A stretch of 64,000 nt of DNA from Panopea generosa (taxonomy: Eukaryota > Mollusca > Bivalvia > Adapedonta > Hiatellidae): positions 42,061,616 through 42,125,615 of the forward strand of contig CM055901.1 in NCBI GenBank assembly GCA_029582155.1, in the 5' to 3' direction. This document shows, one piece after another, positions 1 to 12,682 of this stretch. The position numbers and the translations under genes were made by a program. The notes under the pieces are model-generated. The model had not been told where the DNA came from. It was given only the letters and a program-made list of their open reading frames with translations, and did not search any database. Each line of letters begins with the position of its first letter. Positions within the stretch are counted from its first letter, which is position 1.

Positions 1-3000
1 CTTCCCACCTGACTCAGCAGTGAATCATCAGTGACATTGAGATGTACCTGAGATCGTGGAGGGTTAATCAGTACTCTAGCACACCCATCTTCATATGTAA
101 CTGATACCTTCCCACCTGACTCATCAGTGAAACATCAGTGACAGTGAGATGTACCTGAGATCGTGGAGGGTTAATCAGTTCTCTAGCACACCCATCTTCA
201 TATGTAACTGATACCTTCCCACCTGACTCAGAAGTGAATCATCAGTGACAGTGAGATGTACCTGAAATCGTGGAGGGTTAATCAGTACTCTAGCACACCC
301 ATCTTCATATGTAACTGATACCTTCCCACCTGACTCAGCAGTGAAACATCAGTGACAGTGAGATGTACCTGAGATCGTGGAGGGTTAATCAGTACTCTAG
401 CACACCCATCTTCATATGTAACTGATACCTTCCCACCTGACTCACCAGTGAATCATCAGTGACAGTGAGATGTACCTGAGATCGTGGAGAGTTAATCAGT
501 ACTCTAGCACACCCATCTTCATATGTAACTGATACCTTCCCACCTGACTCACCAGTGAAACATCAGTGACAGTGAGATGTACCTGAGATCGTGGAGGGTT
601 AATCAGTACTCTAGCACACCCATCTTCATATGTAACTGATACCTTCCCACCTGACTCATCAGTGAAACATCAGTGACAGTGAGATGTACCTGAGATCGTG
701 GAGGGTTAATCAGTACTCTAGCACACACATCTTCATATGTAACTGATACCTTCCCACCTGACTCAGCAGTGAAACATCAGTGACAGTGAGATGTACCTGA
801 GATCGTGGAGGGTTAATCAGTACTCTAGCACACCCATCTTCATATGTAACTGATACCTTCCCACCTGACTCAGCAGTGAAACATCAGTGACAGTGAGATG
901 TACCCGAGATCGTGGAGGGTTAATCAGTACTCTAGCACACACATCTTCATATGTAACTGATACCTTCCCACCTGACTCACCAGTGAAACATCAGTGACAG
1001 TGAGATGTACCTGAGATCGTGGAGGGTTAATCAGTACTCTAGCACACCCATCTTCATATGTAACTGATACCTTCCCACCTGACTCAGCAGTGAAACATCA
1101 GTGACAGTGAGATGTACCTGAGATCGTGGAGGGTTAATCAGTACTCTAACACACACATCTTCATATGTAACTGATACCTTCCCACCTGACTCACCAGTGA
1201 AACATCAGTGACAGTGAGATGTACCTGAGATCGTGGAGGGTTAATCAGTACTCTAGCACACCCATCTTCATATGTAACTGATACCTTCCCACCTGACTCA
1301 GCAGTGAAACATCAGTGACAGTGAGATGTACCTGAGATCGTGGAGGGTTAATCAGTACTCTAGCACACCCATCTTCATAAGTAACTGATACCTTCCCACC
1401 TGACTCAGCAGTGAAACATCAGTGACAGTGAGATGTACCTGAGATCGTGGAGGGTTAATCAGTACTCTAGCACACACATCTTCATATGTAACTGATACCT
1501 TCCCACCTGACTCACCAGTGAAACATCAGTGACAGTGAGATGTACCTGAGATCGTGGAGGGTTAATCAGTACTCTAGCACACCCATCTTCATATGTAACT
1601 GATACCTTCCCACCTGACTCAGCAGTGAAACATCAGTGACAGTGAGATGTACCTGAGATCGTGGAGGGTTAATCAGTACTCTAGCACACCCATCTTCATA
1701 TGTAACTGATACCTTCCCACCTGACTCAGCAGTGAAACATCAGTGACAGTGAGATGTACCTGAGATCCTGGAGGGTTAATCAGTACTCTAGCATACCCAT
1801 CTTCATAAGTAACTGATACCTTCCCACCTGACTCAGCAGTGAATCATCAGTGACAGTGAGATGTACCTGAGATCGTGGAGGGTTAATCAGTACTCTAGCA
1901 CACCCATCTTCATAAGTAACTGATACCTTCCCACCTGACTCAGCAGTGAATCATCAGTGACAGTGAGATGTACCTGAGATCGTGGAGGGTTAATCAGTAC
2001 TCTAGCACACCCATCTTCATATGTAACTGATACCGTCCCACCTGACTCACCAGTGAAACATCAGTGACAGTGAGATGTACCTGAGATCGTGGAGGGTTAA
2101 TCAGTTCTCTAGCACACCCATCTTCATATGTAACTGATACCTTCCCACCTGACTCAGCAGTGAATCATCAGTGACAGTGAGATGTACCTGAAATCGTGGA
2201 GGGTTAATCAGTACTCTAGCACACCCATCTTCATATGTAACTGATACCTTCCCACCTGACTCAGCAGTGAAACATCAGTGACAGTGAGATGTACCTGAGA
2301 TCGTGGAGGGTTAATCAGTACTCTAGCACACCCATCTTCATAAGTAACTGATACCTTCCCACCTGACTCAGCAGTGAATCATCAGTGACAGTGAGATGTA
2401 CCTGAGATCGTGGAGGGTTAATCAGTACTCTAGCATACCCATCTTCATATGTAACTGATACCTTCCCACCTGACTCATCAGTGAAACATCAGTGACAGTG
2501 AGATGTACCTGAGATCGTGGAGGGTTAATCAGTTCTCTAGCACACCCATCTCCATATGTAACTGATACCTTCCCACCTGACTCACCAGTGAAACATCAGT
2601 GACAGTGAGATGTACCTGAGATCGTGGAGGGTTAATCAGTTCTCTAGCACACCCATCTTCATATGTAACTGATACCTTTCCACCTGACTCAGCAGTGAAA
2701 CATCAGTGACAGTGAGATGTACCTGAGATCGTGGAGGATTAATCAGTACTCTAGCATACCCATCTTCATAAGTAACTGATACCTTCCCACCTGACTCAGC
2801 AGTGAATCATCTGTGACAGTGAGATGTACCTGAGATCGTGGAGGGTTAATCAGTACTCTAGCACACCTATATTCATATGTAACTGATACCTTCCCACCTG
2901 ACTCAGCAGTGAATCATCAGTGACAGTGAGATGTACCTGAGATCGTGGAGGGTTAATCAGTACTCTAGCACACCCATCTTCATCAGTAACTGATACCTTC

Positions 3001-6000
3001 CCACCTGACTCAGCAGTGAATCATCAATGACAGTGAGATGTACCTGAGATCCTGTAGGGTTAATCAGTACTCTAGCATACCCATCTTCATATGTAACTGA
3101 TACCTTCCCACCTGACTCGTCAGTGAAACATCAGTGACAGTGAGATGTACCTGAGATTGTGGAGGGTTAATCAGTTCTCTAGCACACCCATCTTCATATG
3201 TAACTGATACCTTCCCACCTGACTCAGCAGTGAAACATCAGTGACAGTGAGATGTACCTGAGATCGTGGAGGGTTAATCAGTACTCTAGCACACCCATCT
3301 TCATATGTAACTGATACCTTCCCACCTGACTCAGAAGTGAAACATCAGTGACAGTGAGATGTACCTGAGATTGTGGAGGGTTAATCAGTACTCTAGCATA
3401 CCCATCTTCATAAGTAACTGATACCTTCCCACCTGACTCAGCAGTGAATCATCAGTGACAGTGAGATGTACCTGAGATCGTGGAGGGTTAATCAGTACTC
3501 TAGCACACCCATCTTCATATGTAACTGATACCTTCCCACCTGACTCAGCAGTGAATCATCAGTGACAGTGAGATGTACCTGAGATCGTGGAGGGTTAATC
3601 AGTACTCTAGCACACCCATCTTCATAAGTAACTGATACCTTCCCACCTGACTCAGCAGTGAAACATCAGTGACAGTGAGATGTACCTGAGATCGTGGAGG
3701 GTTAATCAGTACTCTAGCACACCCATCTTTATAAGTAACTGATACCTTCCCACCTGACTCAGCAGTGAAACATCAGTGACAGTGAGATGTACCTGAGATC
3801 GTGGAGGGTTAATCAGTACTCTAGCACACCCATCTTCATAATTAACTGATACCTTCCCACCTGACTCAGCAGTGAAACATCAGTGACAGTGAGATGTACC
3901 TGAGATCGTGGAGGGTTAATCAGTACTCTAGCACACCCATCTTCATAAGTAACTGATACCTTCCCACCTGACTCAGCAGTGAAACATCAGTGACAGTGAG
4001 ATGTACCTGAGATCGTGGAGGGTTAATCAGTACTCTAGCACACCCATCTTTATATGTAACTGATACCTTCCCACCTGACTCAGCAGTGAAACATCAGTGA
4101 CAGTGAGATGTACCTGAGATCGTGGAGGGTTAATCAGTACTCTAGCACATCCATCTTCATAAATTATGTAACTGATACCTTCCCACCTGACTCAGCAGTG
4201 AAACATCAGTGACAGTGAGATGTACCCGAGATCCTGGAGGGTTAATCAGTACTCTAGCACACCCATCTTCATAAGTAACTGATACCTTCCCACCTGACTC
4301 AGCAGTGAAACATCAGTGACAGTGAGATGAACCTGAGATCGTGGAGGGTTAATCAGTACTCTAGCACACCCATCTTCATAAGTAACTGATACCTTCCCAC
4401 CTGACTCATCAGTGAAACATCAGTGACAGTGAGATGTACCTGAGATCGTGGAGGGTTAATCAGTACTCTAGCACACCCATCTTCATAAGTAACTGATACC
4501 TTCCCACCTGACTCAGCAGTGAATCATCAGTGACAGTAAGATGTACCTGAGATCCTGGAAGGTAAATCAGTACTCTAGCACACCCATCTTCATATGTAAC
4601 TGATACCTTTCCACCTGACTCAGCAGTGAAACATCAGTGACAGTGAGATGTACCTGAGATCGTGGAGGGTTAATCAGTACTCTAGCACACCCATCTTCAT
4701 AAGTAACTGATACCTTCCCACCTGACTCAGCAGTGAAACATCAGTGACAGTGAGATGTACCTGAGATCATGGAGGGTTAATCAGTTCTCTAGCACACCCA
4801 TCTTCATATGTAACTGATACCTTCCCACCTGACTCAGCAGTGAATCATCAGTGACAGTGAGATGTACCTGAGATCGTGGAGGGTTAATCAGTACTCTAAC
4901 ACACCCATCTTCATATGTAACTGATACCTTCCCACCTGACTCAGCAGTGAAACATCAGTGACAGTGAGATGTACCTGAGATCGTGGAGGGTTAATCAGTA
5001 CTCTAGCACACCCATCTTCATAAGTAACTGATACCTTTCCACCTGACTCAGGAGTGAAACATCCGTGACAGTGAGATGTACCTGAGATCCTGAAGGGTTA
5101 ATCAGTACTCTAGCATACCCATCTTCATATGTAACTGATACCTTCCCACCTGACTCATCAGTGAAACATCAGTGACAGTGAGATGTACCTGAGATCATGG
5201 AGGGTTAATCAGTACTCTAGCACACCCATCTTCATATGTAACTGATACCTTCCCACCTGACTCAGCAGTGAAACATCAGTGACAGTGAGATGTACCTGAG
5301 ATCGTGGAGGGTTAATCAGTACTCTAGCATACCCATCTTCATATGTAACTGATACCTTCCCGACTGACTCATCTTGAAACATCAGTGACAGTGAGATGTA
5401 CCTGAGATCGTGGAGGGTTAATCAGTACTCTAGCATACCCATCTTCATATGTAACTGATACCTTCCCACCTGACTCAGCAGTGAATCATCAGTGACAGTG
5501 AGATGTACCTGAGATCCTGGAGGGTTAATCAGTACTCTAGCACACCCATCTTCATATGTAACTGATACCTTCCCACCTGACTCATCAGTGAAACATCAGT
5601 GACAGTGAGATGTACCTGAGATCGTGGAGGGTTAATCAGTACTCTAGCACACCCATCTTCATATGTAACTGATACCTTCCCACCTGACTCAGCAGTGAAA
5701 CATCAGTGACAGTGAGATGTACCTGAGATCGTGGAGGGTTAATCAGTACTCTAGCATACCCATCTTCATATGTAACTGATACCTTCCCACCTGACTCATC
5801 AGTGAAACATCAGTGACAGTGAGATGTACCTGAGATCGTGGAGGGTTAATAAGTACTCTAGCATACCCATCTTCATATGTAACTGATACCTTCCCACCTG
5901 ACTCGTCAGTGAAACATCAGTGATAGTGATATGTACCTGAGATCGTGGAGGGTTAATCAGTACTCTAGCACACCCATCTTCATAAGTAACTGATACCTTC

Positions 6001-7112
6001 CCGACTGACCCAGCAGTGAATCATCAGTGTTTGTGAGATGTACCTGAGATCGTGGAGGGTTAATCAGTACTCTAGCATACCCATCTTCATATGTAACTGA
6101 TACCTTCCCACCTGACTCAGCAGTGAAACATCCGTGACAGTGAGATGTACCTGAGATCCTGTAGGGTTAATAAGTACTCTAGCATACACATCTTCATATG
6201 TAACTGATACCTTCCCACCTGACTCAGCAGTGAAACATCAGTGACAGTGAGATGTACCTGAGATCCTGGAGGGTTAATCAGTACTCTAGCACACACATCT
6301 TCATATGTAACTGATACCTTCCCACCTGACTCAGCAGTGAAACATCAGTGACAGTGAGATGTACCTGAGATCGTGGAGGGTTAATCAGTACTCTAGCACA
6401 CCCATCTTCATATGTAACTGATACCTTCCCACCTGACTCAGCAGTGAATCATCAGTGACAGTGAGATGTACCTGAGATCGTGGAGGGTTAATCAGTTCTC
6501 TAGCACACCCATCTTCATATGTAACTGATACCTTCCCACCTGACTCAGCAGTGAAACATCAGTGACAGTGAGATGTACCTGAGATCCTGGAGGGTTAATC
6601 AGTACTCTAGCATACCCATCTTCATAAGTAACTGATACCTTCCCACCTGACTCAGCAGTGAAACATCAGTGACAGTGAGATGTACCTGAGATCGTGGAGG
6701 GTTAATCAGTACTCTAGCATACCCATCTTCATAAGTAACTGATACCTTCCCACCTGACTCTGCAGTGAAACATCAGTGACAGTGAGATGTACCTGAGATC
6801 GTGGAGGGTTAATCAGTACTCTAGCACAACCGTCTTCATATGTAACTGATACCTTCCCACCTGACTCATCAGTGAAACATCAGTGACAGTGAGATGTACC
6901 TGAGATCGTGGAGGGTTAATCAGTACTCTAGCATACCCATCTTCATAAGTAACTGATACCTTCCCACCTGACTCAGCAGTGAAACATCAGTGACAGTGAG
7001 ATGTACCTGAGATCCTGGAGGGTTAATCGGTACTCTAGCACACCCATCTTCATAAGTAACTGATATCTTCCAAGTTCCCACCTGACTCATCAGTGAAACA
7101 TCAGTGACAGTG
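1..7112 (-). repeat. 107-bp satellite array, about 66 monomers, derived from a SINE
   Basis: The start of the monomer (CTTCCCACCTGACTC) recurs at 1, 108 and 215, giving a strict 107-bp period up to about 7112. That is about 66 head-to-tail copies, and the left end of the array is outside the window. Copies differ at a handful of positions: TCAGCAG, TCATCAG or TCACCAG; CATATG or CATAAG; GTACTC or GTTCTC. Small indels occur near 4150 and 7070. On the minus strand the monomer aligns with the body of the SINEs at 19005-19258 and 44623-44861, sharing the blocks GTGTGCTAGAGTACTG, GTTAACCC-like and AGGTGGGAAGGTATCAGTTA. The last monomer runs straight into a SINE head at 7113. I see no coding capacity. 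Most monomers carry TGACTCA, an AP-1 core. Confidence 0.95.
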
Positions 7113-7246
7113 AGATTTATTTTTGTATACTAATCATCACAGAGACTTAAGGTGGCTGTGTGGGGATTCAAACTCACCAACCCTTAATTGATAGTCAAAT
7201 GCAGCTTCGACTGAGCCAACCGCGCCTGGCATTGACAAACAGATTA
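7113..7246 (-). mobile_element. tRNA-derived SINE head adjoining the 107-bp satellite
   Basis: Read on the minus strand this begins TGCCAGGCGCGGTTGGCTC, a box A-like segment, and contains a degenerate box B (GAGTTTGAATCC). The linker GTCTCTGTGATGATT follows and then flows into the satellite monomer. The same linker (GTCTCCGTGATGATT) follows box B in the SINE at 44623-44861. This is therefore the 5' part of one SINE whose 3' part was expanded into the array. The opposite end is off the window, so no target-site duplication can be scored. Confidence 0.8.
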
Positions 7247-8124
7247 TACCTATTTTGCCCAGTGAAATATGTTCAGTCTGGTCATTGTCTTTATTGTTTG
7301 GCATTCAGTCAGTTAATCATAAATTATGTAAAAGAAACACATTTTAATCAAACGAATCACATGATATTAGAATGTGAATTTTATTTCAATAAATTTAGAT
7401 TTAATTAATGAGCACGAATGTAAGATTTGTTCATACTCAGGAACACATTACATTTACTGTTTAGTTAACAGATTACCTCTATAAGGATAGAAAATAAATC
7501 GGGCATATTAGTTTTCATCAAAATAACATAATTTTACCTTTGACGCCATTTGTATAATTGGCCAAATTCGAAAATAGTTCGGCATTTTACGTATGAGAGC
7601 CAAGTTATACCGAAAATGCCAAATATAAATTGAAAATAAAATTACACTAGGTTAATATATTAAACATGTCATGGGCTTATTACACTCCTGCACCATAAAT
7701 TATGTGATAAATAATGTTCTATTCATATTACATTTTAAAATTATACAAAATTTGCAGAGTTTGAAATTCAGAAAATGCTTGTTATTTTTTTTTTAAAAAT
7801 TTCATTTCATTTTATGTTTTATTCAAATGTTGGAAAACTTTAAGCCTGTTCATTAGAGTAAATGAGTTCATTTGAGTATCAGTGAGTAGTATAATTATAT
7901 ATTATTATCTGTTAACTATGCCTTGCATATAAAGTTAGAGTTTCTTATGTTTACATCATTTTGTAACAGTTTATATCAAACAAAAGTGGCATTTTTTTTG
8001 CATTGCTTTGAATTATTTTTTCACTGCTTTGACACTTTTGGTTTGGTTGTTCAAGTATTTCTGAACGCCAAAGGAATTAAAGCCCTATCTCATGACATGA
8101 TGAATAACCAATGAAAAACTGTAA
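7247..8124. other. AT-rich stretch, no gene seen
   Basis: I see homopolymer-rich, AT-rich DNA with no recognisable exon, repeat family or RNA gene. The short open frames here show no protein family signature. Confidence 0.6.
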
Positions 8125-9564
8125 TCAGGCCATCCTTAAAATATAAATTGTTTGCCGTGCTCCTATCTACTCACTCAAAATTGCAGCTACCTTAACATTT
8201 TTATTGACTTTCAATGCATTTTGATGCCCTCCAAAAAAATTTTTGGGTGGCATATAGTAATCGCAGCATCCGTCCTTCTGTCGGTATTTCGTTTCCGGCC
8301 TGTAACTTTGTCATGCATAGATGGATTTTGTTGATACTTGCTACAAATGATCAACATAACATGACGATGTGTCGCGAGTAAGACCCACACCCGTACCTCA
8401 AAGGTCAAGGTCACAATTTGAGTTTGTTTGTCAACACTTTGAGTTTGTGTGAGATTTTGTTTCCGGCCTGTAACTTTGTCACGCATAGATGGGTTTTATA
8501 AGTACTTGCTACAAATGATAAACATAACATGACAACATGTTGCGGGTAAGACCCATATCTCAAAGGTCAAGGTCACAATTTAGCTTTGTTTGATGACACT
8601 TTCAGTCTGATTGAGATTTCGTGTCCGGTCTGAAACTTTGTCATCCATGGATAAATTTCAAAAACACTTGGCTCAATTCATCAGCATGACATTACAAAGT
8701 GTCACATGTAAGACCCACATGCGTACCTCAAAGGTCAAGGTCACACTTTGAGTTTGAGATTTCTTATCTGATCTATAACTTTGTCATCTATGGATATATT
8801 TTAAAAACACTTGGCTCAGTTGATAAACATGACATAATTAAGTGTCGCATGTAAGACCCAAAACATTTCCTCAAAGGTCAAAGTCACACTTTCAATTTGT
8901 TTGATATTGCGTGTCTGGTCTGTGACTTTGTCTTTAACTTGGCTCAGTTTATCAAGATGACATGACAACATGTCATAAGTAAAACCTAGACACGGTCACA
9001 CTTTGAGTATGTATGACAACACTTTGAATCTGTTTGAGATTTCAATTCTGTCCTTTAACTTTATCGTACATGGATAGATTTCAAAAACACTTGGCTCAAT
9101 TTATCAATTTATCAACAATTGATCTAACTTACATTTAGGGATTTTAAAATAGCTTGACACAACTGATCAGCATGTCATGATTATTAACTGTTGAAATACC
9201 TAGACCATTACATCAGATGTCAAGGTCAAGGTTACACAAAGGTCAAGGTCATGCTTTAATGTAAAAAAACCCCAATGAAATTGCATGTCTAGTCTGAAAC
9301 ATTAGTCCATTACTCTTGATATTCATGGATACATCGCTACCTATTATATCATATATTGTTATTTTTCACAGAACATTTGGGGGGCATGTGACACTTAACA
9401 GTGACATTTCTTGTTTTTTCATGATTTCTGTCCATATTTCTTTAAAATGACTATGCAAAATCAAAATTTAGCAAAAAAAATTTAGCTGCCTAACCTGCCC
9501 ACATGAAAAATACTGGGTCAGAGCACAACAAAAAAAAAATTTTTTTTTTTTAAGGATGGCCTCA
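8125..9564. mobile_element. MITE-like element with inverted ends (AGGCCATCCTTAAAA)
   Basis: The left end has AGGCCATCCTTAAAA (from 8127) and the right end has its complement TTTTAAGGATGGCCT. The complementarity continues imperfectly inward, with GTGCTC on the left and GAGCAC on the right. Almost all the interior is the tandem-core element at 8224-9415, so this looks like a small terminal-inverted-repeat element that received a later insertion. No transposase frame is visible. Confidence 0.6.
8224..9415 (-). mobile_element. Tandem-core (pearl/Helentron-associated-like) element, ATGCCCYCC family
   Basis: It starts ATGCCCTCCAAAA, folds into a short hairpin with TTTTTGGGTGG, and continues with CAGCATCCGTCCTTCTGTCG. 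The core is about six degenerate units of roughly 165 bp, several carrying CTCAAAGGTCAAGGTCA. It ends TTTGGGGGGCAT followed by a tail reaching TTCTTGTTT. The complementary subterminal sequences, one-sided hairpin and tandem core match the non-autonomous Helentron relatives (oyster pearl, fly DINE-1). The minus strand is assigned by treating the hairpin end as the 3' end. A second copy lies at 56087-58120. Confidence 0.65.
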
Positions 9565-9773
9565 TTAAAGCAACAGTTTGTGCTGCAAAATAGTATTTTT
9601 GGAAGGTTTCATTAGCCTCCTGGCTGATTACATTCAATTAAATCAGCTATTCAATATATCTATATTCCTAATTATTTGACCATTGCTAAGATTTAATCAT
9701 TGGAATCTTTTGAGTTTATGTTGCACATGTCTGGGAACAGGGATCCTAATTGATGCGCTGGGGAAGTACTACA

Positions 9774-9854
9774 ATTTGGTTGTTTGTCCATTCCCCATTT
9801 GTATGCCAATCGTAATGATTGGCATACAAATGGGGAATGGACAAACAACCAAAT
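9774..9854. repeat. Perfect hairpin: 38-bp inverted arms, 5-nt loop
   Basis: The left arm 9774-9811 (ATTTGGTTGTTTGTCC...ATGCCAATC) is the exact reverse complement of 9817-9854, separated by GTAAT. There are no mismatches. It belongs to no repeat family I can see elsewhere in the window. It could be a very recent palindromic duplication by template switching, a hairpin RNA gene, or a sequencing or assembly foldback artefact. Confidence 0.95.
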
Positions 9855-9864
9855 CTGCATGTCA

Positions 9865-10913
9865 GAATATTAAAAATTAACATGAAGATGTGATAAGTAA
9901 CGTACACTTTCCCTTTGTCATCAGTATTGTTTGAAATGAAGTAAAACAGAGTTTCTGTACATCTTGCCCAAGGTGTAGTATATCTTTTAATTACATTTTG
10001 TTGACATTTTAACTTCATTCTAAAAAGCGAATTCCTGCTTATTTATTTGAGTAAATTAATGGTATATCAGTTAATAGTTGATTCAAAATAATGTGGAATT
10101 TTTTCTCTCTGTGAAACCACTTCAAATACCATGCGAAGAAGCTCCTACTGTAGTACCACTTTTAAAGTCTTTGATATGACACTCCTATAAGGATCAAATA
10201 GTCGGAACATGTAAGTGGGACGATGGCTGAGAGGGAGTTATGTGTCACTTATACAACTATCAAATACCAGAAAATTATGTAAATACTGAATATTTAATTT
10301 CTTGTATCAGTTGTAAAGAATGGTCATGAGCCATTGTAGAGTCTAAATAATTTAGAAAAAAGTCATATCTTTTTTATATTGACACCCTTTGACATTTGTG
10401 ATGCTGAATTATTTATTATTTATATGATGGTTACATTTTCATGGAAGTTTTAGAAATGATCCATATCCTTTGGGAATATTAAATTTGATATTCAGAGGCT
10501 TGTCTATCACAAAGACCATTTTGTCAATATTTTCTGCATTTCGATAATGCTATCCCTCACCAATATTCATTTTGTCATATGTCTATCAATATTTGCTCAC
10601 CTCACATGGAGACATTTCTGTGAAAGTAGTAAATAATTGAAGAGTTTTGAATACACATACATGTTCCTGAAAGCCTTTTGAAATTAATTGCTGTTTTAAA
10701 ATTCTAAAGAACAATGATTGAAGTTAAGTTCAAGAAAATGTTTACTATGGTACGGTTTTATGGTTTTATATTATGGTGACTTGGATTTTTTTTAGCGAAT
10801 TAAATTTTTATTCTTTTATACTAAAGGGAATTTATCTGGATTTTTCAAAATTTTAAAATTGGCTATGAACATTTTTTCCCAATAAAACATGCCTATATAT
10901 ACTAACTGACCCG
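9865..10913. other. AT-rich stretch, no gene seen
   Basis: There is no exon, RNA gene or repeat family that I can recognise here. Confidence 0.55.
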
Positions 10914-11931
10914 TATTGCCATAAGAATATCTATATAAACATGCCGAAATAATATTTTGAAAAGCTGCGTGCCTAGGTTAGACTAAAATAGATTTCCAGC
11001 TTAAAATTGCAACGTATTTTGTGATGTGTTAAATTGGTCACGTGATTTCATTTGATTTTAATTTGATCTGTTTTACATGTTTACATATAATAAACAATAT
11101 TTCATCTTAGAAAAAGTCCGAATAACGACACAAAGGTCGTCGAACAGTATTTAAGTGCTTTCTATTTATAGAATGGGGATTTGTTTCAAGTTTACCAATC
11201 TAATTTAAATATTGGTTTTGGTGGGTTTGACATACTTAACCATTAGGATTGTCTTTATTTATGATAATCAGATGTAATTTATCCATTTTAAAAATAATTT
11301 TATTTTTTTATAGATTTATAATGTTTTTTCCTGATATACTCCCTTTAATTCTAGCATGGGATTTTCTTCAACATATGACATTGGTGTATGCTGTGTTGAA
11401 TTGTTATTAAAACTGAGCATCAAACAATTTACACCCTGTCAAAATTATGAGTTAGATCTGGGTCAACATTGTTTATAAATTGTACCATTAAAGGGAGTAT
11501 ATCAGGAAAAAAACGCTATAAAATGTCTTAATAAAATAATTATGGAAATGGATAAAAAACATTTCATTATCATTAATAAATAAAATTTGTAGGGTTTGTC
11601 ATGTCAAATCTTCCATAATGTGACAAAATTGATATTTATATTCGAGTGGTAAACTTTAAACAAAATCTCCATTCTAAAAATAGACAGCACTTAAATACTG
11701 ATTGACGACCTTTGCATCGCCATTCAGACTTTTTTTAAGATGAAATGTTTACTACATGTAAACCTGTATAACATATCGAATTGAAATCAAAATGACATCA
11801 TGTGACTTATATAATACGTCACAAATTTAAGCTGGAAATCTATTTTGGTCTACTCAAAGGCGGGTAGACCAAATTAGGAAATCCATATATTATTTTTGCA
11901 TAAATAGATACCTTTTTGGCAATAGATTTCC
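10914..11931. mobile_element. Foldback element with about 435-bp inverted arms
   Basis: The left arm, about 10914-11348, is matched in reverse complement by about 11487-11931. Paired landmarks are CTGATATACTCCCTTTAAT with ATTAAAGGGAGTATATCAG, AATAGATTTCCAGCTTAAA with TTTAAGCTGGAAATCTATT, and ATTCTAAAAATAGACAGC with its left-arm counterpart. The spacer is about 138 bp. The arms differ by many substitutions and small indels, so the element is old. A further partial copy of the left-arm sequence follows at 11932-12010. No protein is encoded. A smaller relative is at 53581-53857. Confidence 0.8.
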
Positions 11932-12010
11932 CACTTAAAATTACAACATATTTTGTGACACATTGAATGAGTCGTGTGATTTCATTTTCATTTCATTTTG
12001 ATCCTAGTAA

Positions 12011-12519
12011 TCAAAGCACTAGGTACTGATCGGGGCGGAGCATGTAAAATGTCGCTGTTGTTTATTATAATAGACAAACAGGTAAGTTTTCACACATTGA
12101 AGTAGAATTATTCTGATTAATCCGGATTACCATTCATTCTAATACAGGTTGCAAAATCTGCATGTTCTGTGTGTTGACCCTATTTTCGAATAAGTCAGAA
12201 AAGGTAACTGAATGTGTTGCCTTTGAAAGTGTATTTGTCTGCTATATAGTAAGAATGTTATTAACTCTTAAATTTTGCAAAAGTCCAACTCCAACATATT
12301 TGTTCAACTCAATGATATGAGATTTGTTCATACAACTCAAGTCCATGATATTTTCAGAAATTCCAAGCTTTTTATTATAATGAATTATCAAAGTTCTCTG
12401 AACCTTTCACATTCAAATTCCACTTTGAGTATATTCATTTACTATTTTCTTCATTGATTTCTCTAAAGCAACAGCAAAACATTTCATTAAAAAATGTGTC
12501 TGTGGACATTGAAAGTTAA
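12011..12519. other. No gene or repeat recognised
   Basis: This is AT-rich sequence with a short open frame of no recognisable family. Confidence 0.5.
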
Positions 12520-12665
12520 TTCTTAATCTTCCACCTGAATACGTTGGGAAGTAGTCAGTAACTCACTTAGTATGGTGTGTTTAGTACTGATTACTAACCA
12601 CCCAGCAGATCAATGGGACTATGAACTAAGGTATGCTGACCACTGTTATAATGTGGAGGAAACTA
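12520..12665 (+). mobile_element. Degraded SINE tail, related to 22464-22725
   Basis: CTTCCACCTGAATACGTTGG followed by GAAGTAGTCAGTAAC and TTAGTACTGATTACTAACC parallels the body of the SINE at 22464-22725 (GGGGAAGTAGTTAGTAGC, CTAAGTGCTGGTTGATTACC). No tRNA-like head is visible, so this is a 5'-truncated or heavily decayed copy. Confidence 0.45.
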
Positions 12666-12682
12666 GATCATATTTTTTATCT

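Noticed and set aside
7160-8334. Short open frames between the satellite and the first tandem-core element
   Set aside because: Low length, AT-rich codon content, no family signature and overlap with SINE or element sequence.
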